From Desulfuromonadales bacterium (GTDB lineage Bacteria > Desulfobacterota > Desulfuromonadia > Desulfuromonadales > BM103), in the NCBI GenBank assembly GCA_030640215.1, contig DAOWJU010000163.1, forward strand, positions 1 through 17,629: a stretch of DNA of 17,629 bases. The letters are read 5' to 3'. This document shows, one piece after another, positions 1 to 10,000 of the stretch. The notes under the pieces are model-generated. The model searched no databases, had not been told where the DNA came from, and saw nothing but the letters and a program-made list of their open reading frames with translations. Numbering within the stretch: the first letter of the stretch is position 1; every line of letters begins with the position of its first letter. The position numbers and the translations under genes were made by a program.

Positions 1-1950
1 CAGATACTCGCCCAAGGTTGGGAACTCATCTAAAAGGCGCTCCAGCATCCGATGCAGCCTTCCTCCACCGAGGAGATTGACCTTCCAGGCATAGTGTTTC
101 TTGCGAATAGATTTTCGAGTAATCCAGTGAAAGTCATATGCATCCAGCTCAAACAACAGCTTTTCTTTAATGGCTCTGGTTCTGCGGAAAGTCATGTGCA
201 GAACCTTCTCTTTGCTTGCCGGTACATTAGTCCCGATTACCGCAGCGGCGGCTACCTGGGCCTTTGAGAAAAGGACACCTTCCAAGGGAGTAAAATCAAA
301 GACCTGATCGATGGCGAAGCGCTCAAAAAGATCACCACGAAAACCCAGCGCGTTCCCATTATAAAGTAGTGGCCCCGCAGGTTGTATCAGACAAACGGTA
401 GCATTCTCACGTGCAAGCCGGAAGGATTGTTCAAGGAAGAGCAATGCAAGCTGTGTATCCGGGAGCTTCGGCCGATGCTTGGCATTTGAGGCTTCAACCC
501 TCTTCGCCGCATCAGTAGTCAAAGAACTTTCGAATGGCGGATTGCCGATTATCAAATCAAAATGGTTATCGAACTTTCGCGACTCAACGACTTCGAAAAA
601 ATCCTTGGTTTGCAGGTTGCATTCGCGTAGGTCATCAAATCTCAGCTTATTCCAGATAACCAGCGGCTCCAGCTCATCACAAAGTGCAACGCACAGGCTG
701 AATGCAGCGACCAACACCGCTTCATTCTCCCGGTCAAAACCGAAAATATTGTTTTTCAGGAGTTCCTGTAAATCACTGTATGTGGGCTGCTGCCAGTTGT
801 TGGCGATGCGCCAGCACTGAATCAAGCGTTTGAATGCTCCGACCAGGAAAATTCCAGAACCGCACGCAGGATCAAGAATTTTCCAGGAAAGGCTTTTTGC
901 ATCAAGGGGCAAACTCTGATCCAGAAGAAAATCAACCAGCATGGGCGGAGTGTAAACAACGCCCTTGTTATCCTCGGCAAGAAATTCTTCGTAAATATTA
1001 CTGATCAACTCTACCGGCAAGTCTTCGAAAGAATAGAGCGGCCAGAAAAGTCCCTGCCCACTCGGCTCCTGATCCCCTTTCAGGAAATCTGCAATCGGAG
1101 ACAGGTCTGCTTTAATCAGTTCCAGTTTTTCATTATCAGTTAAGTCGAAAATTCCGCCGTTAAACCTTTTACTCAGATGCTCAAACAGGTTGATACAGCT
1201 ACCTTTTTCACGAAACAGACAGTCAAGGTTGTCGTTGTCCGCATGGGAAAAACGACGCATAAAACCCTTTTCAAACACCCGGTTCCCTGCTGCATCTTTA
1301 CGGTCATTCAGGTACTTGATCAGTATCGCCATCACCAGAATGCGATTGACGGTTGGTTCCGAAAGAATCTCCAGTTTGAGTAATTTCTGCCTGAATAATT
1401 TTAAATGCTTGAGAAGCTTGTAGTATGCTGTTTTTTCCAGCACAAAATCATTCTTGAATGTTGAATCTTCCCAGAGAGTTCCGGCGGAAATTTCGCGAGC
1501 AGCAAAAGAACAGTCGACGGCTACGAGATCTTCAAGCGTGTGAAATGGAGTAAGAACAGGGACATTATCGGTTTTGCCGATTTGGGGTTCCTGGCGACAA
1601 TTGAGAATCTTCACCTGTCCGGAAGTAAGGATAAAGACCAAGGGCACAAGACTAGCATTCCAGAGAAGACGATGCTTTTCGGCATACTCGGCTTCGTCTA
1701 ATGCAAGCGACGTGTCATGATAAATGTAAATCTGGGGAATGGGTGAACGAGTTGCCTCGCCAGGGAAAAGACGGAAGAAAACAGCGTCAGCTTGATACTT
1801 GGCCGCCTTTTCCAGTGCAATGCGAATACGAGGATCTTCGGTAGTTTCTCTGTCTTTGACAAAGTAAAGACTGGTCGGCTCGCCGTCCGGGGAGAGCATC
1901 TCCAAGCGGTCTAACTCGACTTTAAAGATTTTGTCATTCACATCGGTCAT
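1..1950 (-). CDS. N6-adenine DNA methyltransferase, restriction-modification type (3' part beyond window)
   Basis: The reading frame is open for 650 codons from the ATG at 1950 to the window edge, so the C-terminus is missing. Seen: a GVVYTPP segment (residues 330-336) of the kind that precedes the SAM-binding site in N6-adenine methylases, motif I DPACGSG (360-366), and the catalytic motif IV NPPF (470-473). This is the gamma-type order (SAM motif before NPPF) found in Eco57I-like type IIG enzymes, HsdM and BREX/DISARM-associated methylases. The enzyme should methylate the adenine N6 of a specific DNA site. The 350-residue N-terminal region shows no nuclease motif that I can recognise, so a fused restriction activity is not established. 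ATG 1950 is the first start after an in-frame stop at 1996-1998, and it has no clear Shine-Dalgarno sequence. The gene is noticeably AT-richer than the lipid genes, which fits acquisition by transfer (inference). The methylase call is firm; the system type is not. Confidence 0.88.
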   Translation of the reverse strand, partial: MTDVNDKIFKVELDRLEMLSPDGEPTSLYFVKDRETTEDPRIRIALEKAAKYQADAVFFRLFPGEATRSPIPQIYIYHDTSLALDEAEYAEKHRLLWNASLVPLVFILTSGQVKILNCRQEPQIGKTDNVPVLTPFHTLEDLVAVDCSFAAREISAGTLWEDSTFKNDFVLEKTAYYKLLKHLKLFRQKLLKLEILSEPTVNRILVMAILIKYLNDRKDAAGNRVFEKGFMRRFSHADNDNLDCLFREKGSCINLFEHLSKRFNGGIFDLTDNEKLELIKADLSPIADFLKGDQEPSGQGLFWPLYSFEDLPVELISNIYEEFLAEDNKGVVYTPPMLVDFLLDQSLPLDAKSLSWKILDPACGSGIFLVGAFKRLIQCWRIANNWQQPTYSDLQELLKNNIFGFDRENEAVLVAAFSLCVALCDELEPLVIWNKLRFDDLRECNLQTKDFFEVVESRKFDNHFDLIIGNPPFESSLTTDAAKRVEASNAKHRPKLPDTQLALLFLEQSFRLARENATVCLIQPAGPLLYNGNALGFRGDLFERFAIDQVFDFTPLEGVLFSKAQVAAAAVIGTNVPASKEKVLHMTFRRTRAIKEKLLFELDAYDFHWITRKSIRKKHYAWKVNLLGGGRLHRMLERLLDEFPTLGEYL

Positions 1951-2134
1951 TTTTCTACAGTTCTGGGCAAGAAGAAATCTTGATATATTATGAAGCTAAA
2001 GGACAAACGTGACAGAATAAGTCATTTTGGTCAGATCCAAGACTAGTGGTTTGGCATTTCATTGCAAATCATCTTATAGGCAATGTTCGAAAATATCATC
2101 AGATCAAGATAGTCGCAAGCGCAGACATTAAGCA
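1951..2134. other. AT-rich intergenic gap upstream of the methyltransferase
   Basis: This gap separates the methyltransferase start from the decayed hotdog remnant. It is AT-rich, with a TAATATAT stretch (on the minus strand) about 30-45 nt before the methyltransferase ATG that could hold a -10 box. I see no well-spaced -35 partner, so no promoter is called. There is no convincing terminator hairpin with a T-run and no RNA gene that I recognise. Confidence 0.4.
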
Positions 2135-2209
2135 CTAGAGTTTGACCATGATCGCAAAGTCCGTCATCTGACAAATAATCTTGCCATCGACCGACAAACA
2201 ACCCTCCGC
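2135..2209 (-). pseudogene. Relict of a PfaC-like dehydratase (hotdog) C-terminus
   Basis: On the minus strand 2209-2135 encodes AEGCLSVDGKIICQMTDF followed by AIMVKL and a TAG stop. It aligns without gaps to the last residues of the PfaC-type protein of this window (ADGYLSVDGKIIYQMKDF, then SLRFRS and stop). Fourteen of the first 18 residues are identical and the stop falls one codon earlier. Across 39 nt from the conserved Val the DNA differs at 10 positions, six of them synonymous third-base changes, so both copies evolved as coding sequence before decay. The frame is closed immediately upstream by TAA (2212-2210). Restoring a lost base or two there would continue the match (LLKA in the intact copy against CTGCTA in the relict). 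Upstream it abuts the end of the channel gene, so the rest of the domain is gone. It is a remnant of a paralogue or of an ancestral longer pfa locus, not a functional gene. Confidence 0.72.
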
Positions 2210-2239
2210 TTAGCAGCCAGTCGAGGCTTCGCCCGACCC

Positions 2240-3940
2240 TCATCGGAACTCTTCGGTAAAATCCAGACGCTGGGGTTCGCTCCCCAACATCACCAGCTCA
2301 CAATCCGGTTCAAGGACCGTCGAGGCCGTCGCCGTGACAACTCCACCGCCGGGCATGCGCAACGCCAGCACGTTGAGACCGGTCCGCGCCCGGATATGGC
2401 TGGTCGCCAGAGTCTGTCCAGCCAAACTCGCTGGCACAGGAATATAAAAGAGGTCGAACCCCTCACCCAGGATCACTGACTCTCGATTCTGCAGCAGCGA
2501 CATAACGCCCTCGGCTCCCAGGGAAGAGTAACTCAGCACAAAGTCGGCACCAGCCCGGTGGATCGCTTCAATATTACGCTCGTGAGTGATACGACTAATC
2601 ACCCGAAGCTCCGGATTCAGGCGACGGCAGTACACCGCCAGATAGATGTTCATGGCGTCATCATTCGTGGTGAGCAACACACTGGGGGCATCAGCCAAGC
2701 CCGCACTCATGAGCAGTTCCCGATCAGCCGCGTCGCCGATGAACAACTGGTCGGCAACCTCTTCCAGAGAGCTCCGCAACCCCTCCTCGCGCTCAATTAT
2801 GTGAACTGTCACGCCACGCTTCCGGAGGGTTTGGGCGGTGACGCAGCCCACCTTGCCACCACCGATCACAAGCACCGGATTGAAATTGGTGTTGTAAATC
2901 ACCAGATAGGCATCGAGATTGGCGATTTGCTCTTCAGTCCCCATCACCACCGGAAAACTTCCGTCGGCAAGGATGGTATCAGGCGTGACCGGCACCAGGT
3001 GACCCCGCTCCCACACCGCCACCACGTTCATGCCCAGGGTATCCCGCAACTGCATTTCTCTCAGGGAACGACCGACCAGCGGAGTATTATGCACCGGGAA
3101 CTCCGCGATCAGAAGGTTTCCCAACCGCCCAACCACGTGGCAGTGAAGGTGTCCGGCGTTGACACGGTTGGCGAGGTGCTCCCCTAACTGGCGTTTGAGT
3201 GGCATAACGTGATTGCTGCCAGTCAGCTCCAGCAGGTCGATGGACTGCTCGTGCTCCGCCAACGCAGCGATGGGCACCTGTGGAGAAAGGTCCCGGATCG
3301 TCAGGGTGATGTTGGTGTTGATTGTGTCGGCGCAGTTGGCGACCACCAGCCTGGCTTGCGCCACCTCCAACGCCTCGTAGGTGGCCCGGTCCTCCACTCT
3401 TCCGGTCACCACTGGCACGCCGTCGATGTGCAGTTGCACGGCTTTGACCGGGTCCGGTTCGATCACGAAGTGAGGGATACCGTGAAGTTGCAGACGCGCC
3501 AGCAACGCCGTGGCCAGACTGTCGAGGCCGCACAGAATGACATGGCCTTGAGTTCCGGGAGGAACTGCCCTGGGCGCATGAAACCGCATTCGGGACTCCA
3601 TCCACGGTGCGTAGAAGAACCGGATGAATACGAACGGCAGCACGATCAGGAGCAGCACAACGCCGGTCAGGAGAACCACAAGACTGAACAGGCGACCCAG
3701 ATCACTGTGGAAGGTGATGTCGCCGAACCCAAGAGTAGTCATGACCGTGAGAGCCCAGTAAACTCCCGTGATCCAGGAGTGCTCCTGCCCCTCAACGTGG
3801 TACATGATCAGGTGGAAGCCAACGGCAAAGAGTGCCACGGTCACCACCAGTAGAAGAGAATAGCTCACCAGAGCCCGGATATTGGGGCGGGCGCGTACCG
3901 GGATAAGGAGAGACAACAACTGGCTCGTGAGAAACTTCAT
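2240..3940 (-). CDS. Two-transmembrane potassium channel with two RCK (TrkA-N/TrkA-C) modules
   Basis: A 566-residue inner-membrane K+ channel. Seen in order: first membrane helix at about 24-46; pore loop and selectivity filter TTLGFGD (68-74, a GFGD variant of GYGD); second membrane helix at about 84-108; first Rossmann-type RCK domain from about 132, whose glycine motif is degenerate (CGLDSLA); an RCK_C-like segment at about 275-340; second RCK domain with an intact GGGKVG (360-365); and a final RCK_C-like segment. The layout resembles GsuK of Geobacter sulfurreducens, a tandem-RCK channel gated by cytosolic ligands, so ligand-gated K+ flux is the expected role. The ATG at 3940 is chosen because AAGGA lies 6 nt upstream; a TTG five codons earlier would overlap that site. 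The gene follows pfaC by 84 nt on the same strand, so co-transcription is possible, but no functional link to lipid synthesis is evident. Confidence 0.92.
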   Translation of the reverse strand: MKFLTSQLLSLLIPVRARPNIRALVSYSLLLVVTVALFAVGFHLIMYHVEGQEHSWITGVYWALTVMTTLGFGDITFHSDLGRLFSLVVLLTGVVLLLIVLPFVFIRFFYAPWMESRMRFHAPRAVPPGTQGHVILCGLDSLATALLARLQLHGIPHFVIEPDPVKAVQLHIDGVPVVTGRVEDRATYEALEVAQARLVVANCADTINTNITLTIRDLSPQVPIAALAEHEQSIDLLELTGSNHVMPLKRQLGEHLANRVNAGHLHCHVVGRLGNLLIAEFPVHNTPLVGRSLREMQLRDTLGMNVVAVWERGHLVPVTPDTILADGSFPVVMGTEEQIANLDAYLVIYNTNFNPVLVIGGGKVGCVTAQTLRKRGVTVHIIEREEGLRSSLEEVADQLFIGDAADRELLMSAGLADAPSVLLTTNDDAMNIYLAVYCRRLNPELRVISRITHERNIEAIHRAGADFVLSYSSLGAEGVMSLLQNRESVILGEGFDLFYIPVPASLAGQTLATSHIRARTGLNVLALRMPGGGVVTATASTVLEPDCELVMLGSEPQRLDFTEEFR

Positions 3941-3946
3941 CGGGCA

Positions 3947-3951
3947 TCCTT
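3947..3951 (-). promoter_or_regulatory. Shine-Dalgarno site of the channel gene
   Basis: The minus strand reads AAGGA 6 nt before the ATG at 3940. This decides the start in favour of that ATG rather than the TTG at 3955, because the TTG codon would lie upstream of the site and the site itself inside the extended reading frame. Confidence 0.7.
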
Positions 3952-4024
3952 GCAAATACGGGTCATCAGGTTGGTGTCCACTTATTCCAGGCTGGCTCAG
4001 CGCGTTTGAACGAGGTTCCTTCCT

Positions 4025-7000
4025 TTATGACCTGAAACGTAGCGAGAAATCTTTCATCTGATAGATTATCTTACCATCCACCGAAAGGTAGCCATCGGCC
4101 TTCAGCAACTGCTGTTCATCATCAATTGACGTAACCACAGCCTCAACCAGAACCCGATCGTTGCTCGGAATAATCTGGCCGCGATAGTTCCAGCGGTGCT
4201 GCTTGCCATGGGCAATTGTTTCAAGGATGGTGTCGGCATCCCCTCCCCAACGTTTGACGGCCGCGACCTTAAGCAGTTGCAAAAAGGATTCGAGACCAAG
4301 GGAACCGGGGCAGACCGGATCCTGATAAAAGTGGGCTTTGAAGAACCACTCATCAGGATCAACAGCTTTACTACCACGCAGGAAACCAAGACCCGCCGGG
4401 CCACCATCGGCAACAAAGAGTTCAATGCGATCGATCATGCGCATTTTCTGCTCCGGGAAGGGCGCTTCAGAGGGATAATCGAACTGTTCGGCACGAGCTA
4501 TTTCCTCAGCCGTCGGCTGGTAAGGCTTGGCTTCGCGGACTCCGACCTGCTGAGCCAGCGATTCTGACGAGAAAAAACCAAAGACCGTATCACCAGTATA
4601 GACTGGTCCCTGTCGATCACTGATCTCGAAATCGTAGCTCTGGATAATCATGCCGCCGCTGTTGGCGATGCGGGTGATCTTGACCTTGATCGTAAGGGTT
4701 CCGGATTCCGAGGTGACCGGGCGATGCTGTACGGCATTGCCATCGAGGTTGCGAAACTTGAGATCGATTTCACTGGTTAACGCCGAGCCGAGGTAGGCCG
4801 CCAGCCAGCCACAGGGCTGCAGACCAATCTCAAGCAGAACGCTGAAGGGCATTTCCGGCTGTCGGCCCGCCGCGAAATACCAGGCATCCGGCGGCACATC
4901 ATACTCTGCTGCACAGGTTGCTCCCTCGACCAATTTGAACGGTTCACCGGTGACATCAACAATGCGATCGAGAAACTGGAACGGCGGTCCCGGCAGACGC
5001 GCAATCTTGCGTTGCTGATCGAAAACTTTGTACGGCTCACCAAATGCTTCGGAAGGATTGCCGGTGGAAAACGCCAGGATTTTTTCGTAATTATAGAGCA
5101 CGCCAGGGACAGTCCCCTTAACACCGGGGACAGTCCCTGGCCACAAATCTTCAACCTTCTCACGCGTCAATCCGGTCAAGCGAACCGACATATTCGGAAT
5201 CTCAACAATCGCTTTGCCATCGGCAAACATCAGCGCATCAACAATTGCAAAAGGCTCCGGACCGTAGCCAAGCTCCTTGATACTGACTTGGTAAGTCACG
5301 GTTTTGGTCGTCTCGGTAACCTGGCCGCGGCATTTCAGGCCACTGTCAACACCGGGGATCGGTTCGCACCAGGTGGTGCCGTCCTCACCGATCCAGCCCA
5401 TGCGCAGCAAGTAGATGCGCAGAGTATGCATGCAGCATTCATACATCAGAGTGCCGGGCATGACGTTGTCATCACAGAAGTGACAGGTCAAAAACCAGTC
5501 TTCCGAACTGATATCCATCTCGGCGCGAATCTGGCCGAGGCCGTAACGGCCGCCATGGGGATCAAGTTCAATCACGCGGTCAACCAGTTTTAGTTTGCCG
5601 CCTGGCAAGGTATAAGGTTTTACCAGATTCAGACGGTTAAAGAGTTCGCCAAAAGCAGCACCGAGATCACCAGCATAGATCGCTTTGACCTGGACTTCAT
5701 CGTAGGACTCCACCGTCAGCGGTGCCAGTTCACGCCAGTCATCAGGCTTGATACCCGGCTGCGGCATCAGGTCGAGCTTGGTATGGACGATGCCCTTACC
5801 AGCGGCCAACTCCTGTTCGGTAAAAAAACCGGCGATCCCATCCTGCATCGACAACAGCGGTTCGCCGTTAACTGTTCCCTCAAAATTGAAACGGAAGAGG
5901 TAGGTCTGGTCCTGGCGGAAGAAATGATCAATTTTAATATCGTACCGAATCACATCACCCGGCACCGGCAAGCCACGATGAAAGGTCACCACGGCGTCGA
6001 GCAGCCGATAGACCGCTTTACCTTTGCTGATGAAATCGATGCCCAGATAACCAGAGAGGAAGAGATCGGCCTGACCGGCTTCGACAGCAATACAGGTCGG
6101 CATACGACCACCATCGAGATACCAGCGGTCTGCAGTAACATCATGTTCAGTCACGACCCGGCCGCTGGTCATGGAGCGCGGTTCGCCCTCAACCGTCATA
6201 ATCCGATCAACCAGCATCAGAGGCTCATCAGGCAGTCTCACGCGAGTCGGGTAACTATCAACTTCAGCGAACTCGGGTCCCAGCATCCTGGCAATCGAGC
6301 CGACAGCAAATTCCATGCACATTTCTCTGTTGAACATCGGGGGCTGGGTGCTAAGAGGCGGAGGCTGGAGGCTGGGGGCTAGGGGCTGGCCAGGGACTGT
6401 TTGACCGGGGACTGGCACCTGCGAAGCCAGTCCCTGAGAATCAATCTTCAACGATTCCATCTCTGGAATTGTTTCACCATTAACTACCATCTGCTGCAAC
6501 AGTGACATCTGCAGATTGATGTTCTCGGTAAGCGTCTTTTCCATGGTGCTGGCAAATTGCAGATAAGCAGCATGGGTCTTGGCATTCAACTCTGCAGTCT
6601 CAGCCATCTGCGCCACCAGAGGATCAGCAATCGTCCCTGTAGCCGCGACCTGCACGGGGACTGTCCCCGCATGGGAACTGTCCCCCTCCCCTGGCATTTC
6701 GCGTCCCTTTGCTTCCGCAACAGACTGAACAAGCGGTTCTTTTTCTGGAAGTGTTGCGGGAACAAACGGAGCCCCACCAATCACGGTGTTGATACGCGGC
6801 CCGGAGGACTGTTCGGAAATCGCTATTGTCTCTGGATAGAGTTTAGAAAGATCCATAGGCACCCGTTCTGCCAGACAGTTGGCCAACAGACGCAGAATCA
6901 GCGATGTGGCTTTCTGGCCGGGATAGCAGGCGGCCCTGGTCATATGCGGCTTGCCTTCCAGAATACTACCAATCATGCGGCTGCAGGAATTGCCCGGACC

Positions 7001-10000
7001 CATTTCTAGGAAGATCCGCACACCATCGGCATAAGCCTGCTCGATGACCTTGGTGTAATCAATGGTCTCCAACGCCTGGCCGAGGATCACATCAGCAGCA
7101 CTGTCAGTGGTGACTTTATAGCTCTCGCCGAGGGCACAACTGTAGAAGGTGATGTCCTTCGGTGCTGTCACCGGGAAGAGGTGCAGGTTACGGTATGCTG
7201 TGGCCACAGGTTTGACAACTTCGCAATGCACGGTAGTCACACCACGCAAGGGGAAGAAATGACCTTTGACTTCACGAGCCAGAGCTTCGACTTGCTGGCG
7301 ATCGCCACCGATCACACATTCCCGGTGGGTGTTGACAATCAACAGGTAGGCTTTATCTTTGCCGACCAAGGCCTGCTTCACTTGCGCTGCAGGAACATCG
7401 ATAAGACCGAGAATCCAATCGACTTTCTCAGTTCTTTTCAGACCCCAGACCTTACGTGCAGCCGTGCATTCACCGGCGAGCTCTTCGGTAAAGAGAGGTG
7501 AGTCGCTAAGCCGCTGCGACATGCCGTCACGATCCTTCCAAGCTGCCAAAGAAAAGAGACCGGCTGATTCGCCAAGGCTGTAGCCGCTTACCACCTGAGG
7601 CTCGACACCGAAGCTGCGCACCAGGTCACTCACCGCTGTGCCGAGAGCCACCTGGCCGATCACCAGAGCATTGTGATTATCATGCAACGTCTCACTCAGC
7701 TCGGCTTTCCAGAAATGTTCCGGCAGAAATTGGCGTGCCAGGAACTGGCTGCCAGCATCCTGCTGACTGTAGATAGCTGGCCAACGGGCGGAGAGCTCGC
7801 GCCCCATCCCGGCAAAATGGTTACCGGAACCGGGGAAGACAAATGCAACTTTACCCTGTGGTGCCAGCGGCTCGGGCACAAAGAAGAGCCGGTCGCGGAT
7901 ACCTGCCGAAAGCATGGTGCCATTGCCACCCAGGGATTTATCAGGGTTACTGCGCAACTCAAGCAAGGCGTGTTCGAGTTGATCGAGCAGCTCCGCACGG
8001 TTCGATGCCACCAGAGCCATACAGAGCTGTTTGCTCTGATCAAGGCCTGTGTCCCGATACCACTGCAATGCCAACTGTTCGATGCCGCCGTCAGAGGCCA
8101 TGGCTGCAAAGTCCTGCAGCTGGGCGATCTTTTTGAACAAACCTTCGACATCGTCGGCTTCGAGAGCGAAAAGTCCCTCGTCGAGTGCGCCAAGGGGACG
8201 CTGAACAGAGGAGGTCCGAGTCTTCCTGCTTTTATTCTCGACACCTTCGAGCAAGATGTGGGAGCAGGTTCCATCGCTACCAAACCCACTGACCAGAGCC
8301 CGGCGCGGCCCTTCCACCCGGTTGCGCAACCAGAATTGTGCCGACTCGGGAGCAATAAAGCTGCGTTTGCCGCGCACCCAGTCATAACGCAACGACTGCA
8401 GATTACGCAGTGGCGGCAAGATCTGTTCTTGCAGGCAGAGTGACGCCTTGATCAGTGATGCCAATCCGGACACAGCCCCGGTATGGCCGACATCGGCCTT
8501 GGCACTACCGATGTAGCACGGGTTATCTGTCTCTTTAGCACCGAAAAAAGCGCCCAGAGCGTTCGCCTCCAGCTCATCTTCTTGTGACAGACCACTGCCG
8601 TGGGTTTCCAGATAACTGACTGATTCCGGAGCAGCATTGGCCTCACGACTGGCCCTCTCCACAGAGAGGGTGTAGGCGTTGCTGTCAGGGACATTCGTTT
8701 CGACGCGCCCCCCGGTGGCTGTACCGACACCTTTTATGATGGCATAAATCCGATCACCATCCTGCTTGGCATCATCGAGGCGTTTGAGAACAACCGCGGC
8801 GGCACCTTCACCAACCACCGAACCATCGGCATTTTTATCAAAGGGACGAGCAGCACCACGTTTGGAGAAGGGTTGGGTCGCATGTCGACCGAGGACTGCA
8901 CGCAAATCGCCAGCCATATCGGCAGCTCCGACAATCGCCCGGTTGATAGAGCCTTCCTGCAAGGCACGCACACCCACTTCGAGGGCGCGCAAGCCGGAGT
9001 TTTCTTCACTCGACAGAGTAAAGCTCGGGCCACCGACCTTGAATTCCTTGGCGACCCGACTGGCAACGACACTGCCGAGCGCGCCCATGACCCGGTTGGC
9101 GCTTAACGCTGGCCCGGCCGATTCGCGCAGAGCGGCAAGCCAATCATTGAGTTCCGCTTCAGTAAGCTCACGGCCAAGTTGTTGTGCCCACTGCCGGGCC
9201 ATTTTTTGCAGTCCCCAGCGGAAGCTGAAATTGGTGGCGTTAAGGTCCAGACCTGTGCCGATAAAGACTCCGGTAAAGAGCAGGTCATCCTGTTTGATAC
9301 CGGCATCCTGCAACGCCTCGTCGGCAACCTTGAGCATCAAAAGCTGACGGGGCAACATCTCTTCGACCTCTTTCGGCGGGATGCGAAAAGCTCCGGGCAC
9401 CGTCTGCACTTCATTGACGTAAAAGCCTTTAAAGTCAGACTTATTGAAGCCTTTTTTCTGCAGCCACTGGCTCTCCTCTGCCCCCCACCAACGGTTGGGA
9501 CACTCTGGATTCACAGCAGCCTCACTCCCTAAGAAGCGGCTGCGCAGAGCATCAAGCGAATCCCATGGGCCGAGATGAGCGCCCATGCCAACAATCGCCA
9601 CCGGTTGGCTCTTCTGCTTGAATGAAGGGAGATAAGCAACAGAACTTTTCGCCGGTTTCTTCGGTACCCATTCCTCAATCAAGAGATGAGCATTGATGCC
9701 ACCGAAACCAAAAGCGCTCACAGCAGCACGCCGTGGTTGACCTTTTTTACGTGACTTCCATGGTTTCGATTGTTGCAGAACCCGAAACGGGCTCGACTCC
9801 AGATCGACACCTTTGGCTGGCTGCACGAAGTTGGCAGTTGGCGGCAGAGTGCGCTCTTTCATCGCCAGCAAAGTTTTCATCAGGGCGGCAGAACCGGCAG
9901 CGGTCAAAAGATGACCGATATTTGATTTCACCGACCCGATCACACACTGTCCAGGTTTCCAACCGTCTTCGCCCCAAAGGCTTTTCAGGCTGGAAAATTC

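Noticed and set aside
2043..2243. A 66-codon minus-strand frame whose ATG overlaps the channel stop (ATGA), looking like a coupled small gene
   Set aside because: The homologous frame in this stretch is a different one (2209-2135, the hotdog relict). The 66-codon product resembles nothing I recognise, and the overlap is best taken as chance.
3941..4024. Possible terminator between pfaC and the channel gene
   Set aside because: Only very short imperfect inverted repeats without a T-run are present, so termination is not supported and read-through is equally likely.
6339..6438. Palindrome-rich segment considered as a transcription terminator or operator
   Set aside because: It lies in the middle of an intact reading frame in an interdomain linker, with no T-run; a repeat insertion explains it better.
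7673..8443. Long plus-strand open frames opposite the megasynthase genes (here 256 codons; others at 2558-3187, 3209-3853 and 5783-6382)
   Set aside because: They lie antisense to well-supported domains, have no recognisable motifs, and are expected from codon bias on the opposite strand.
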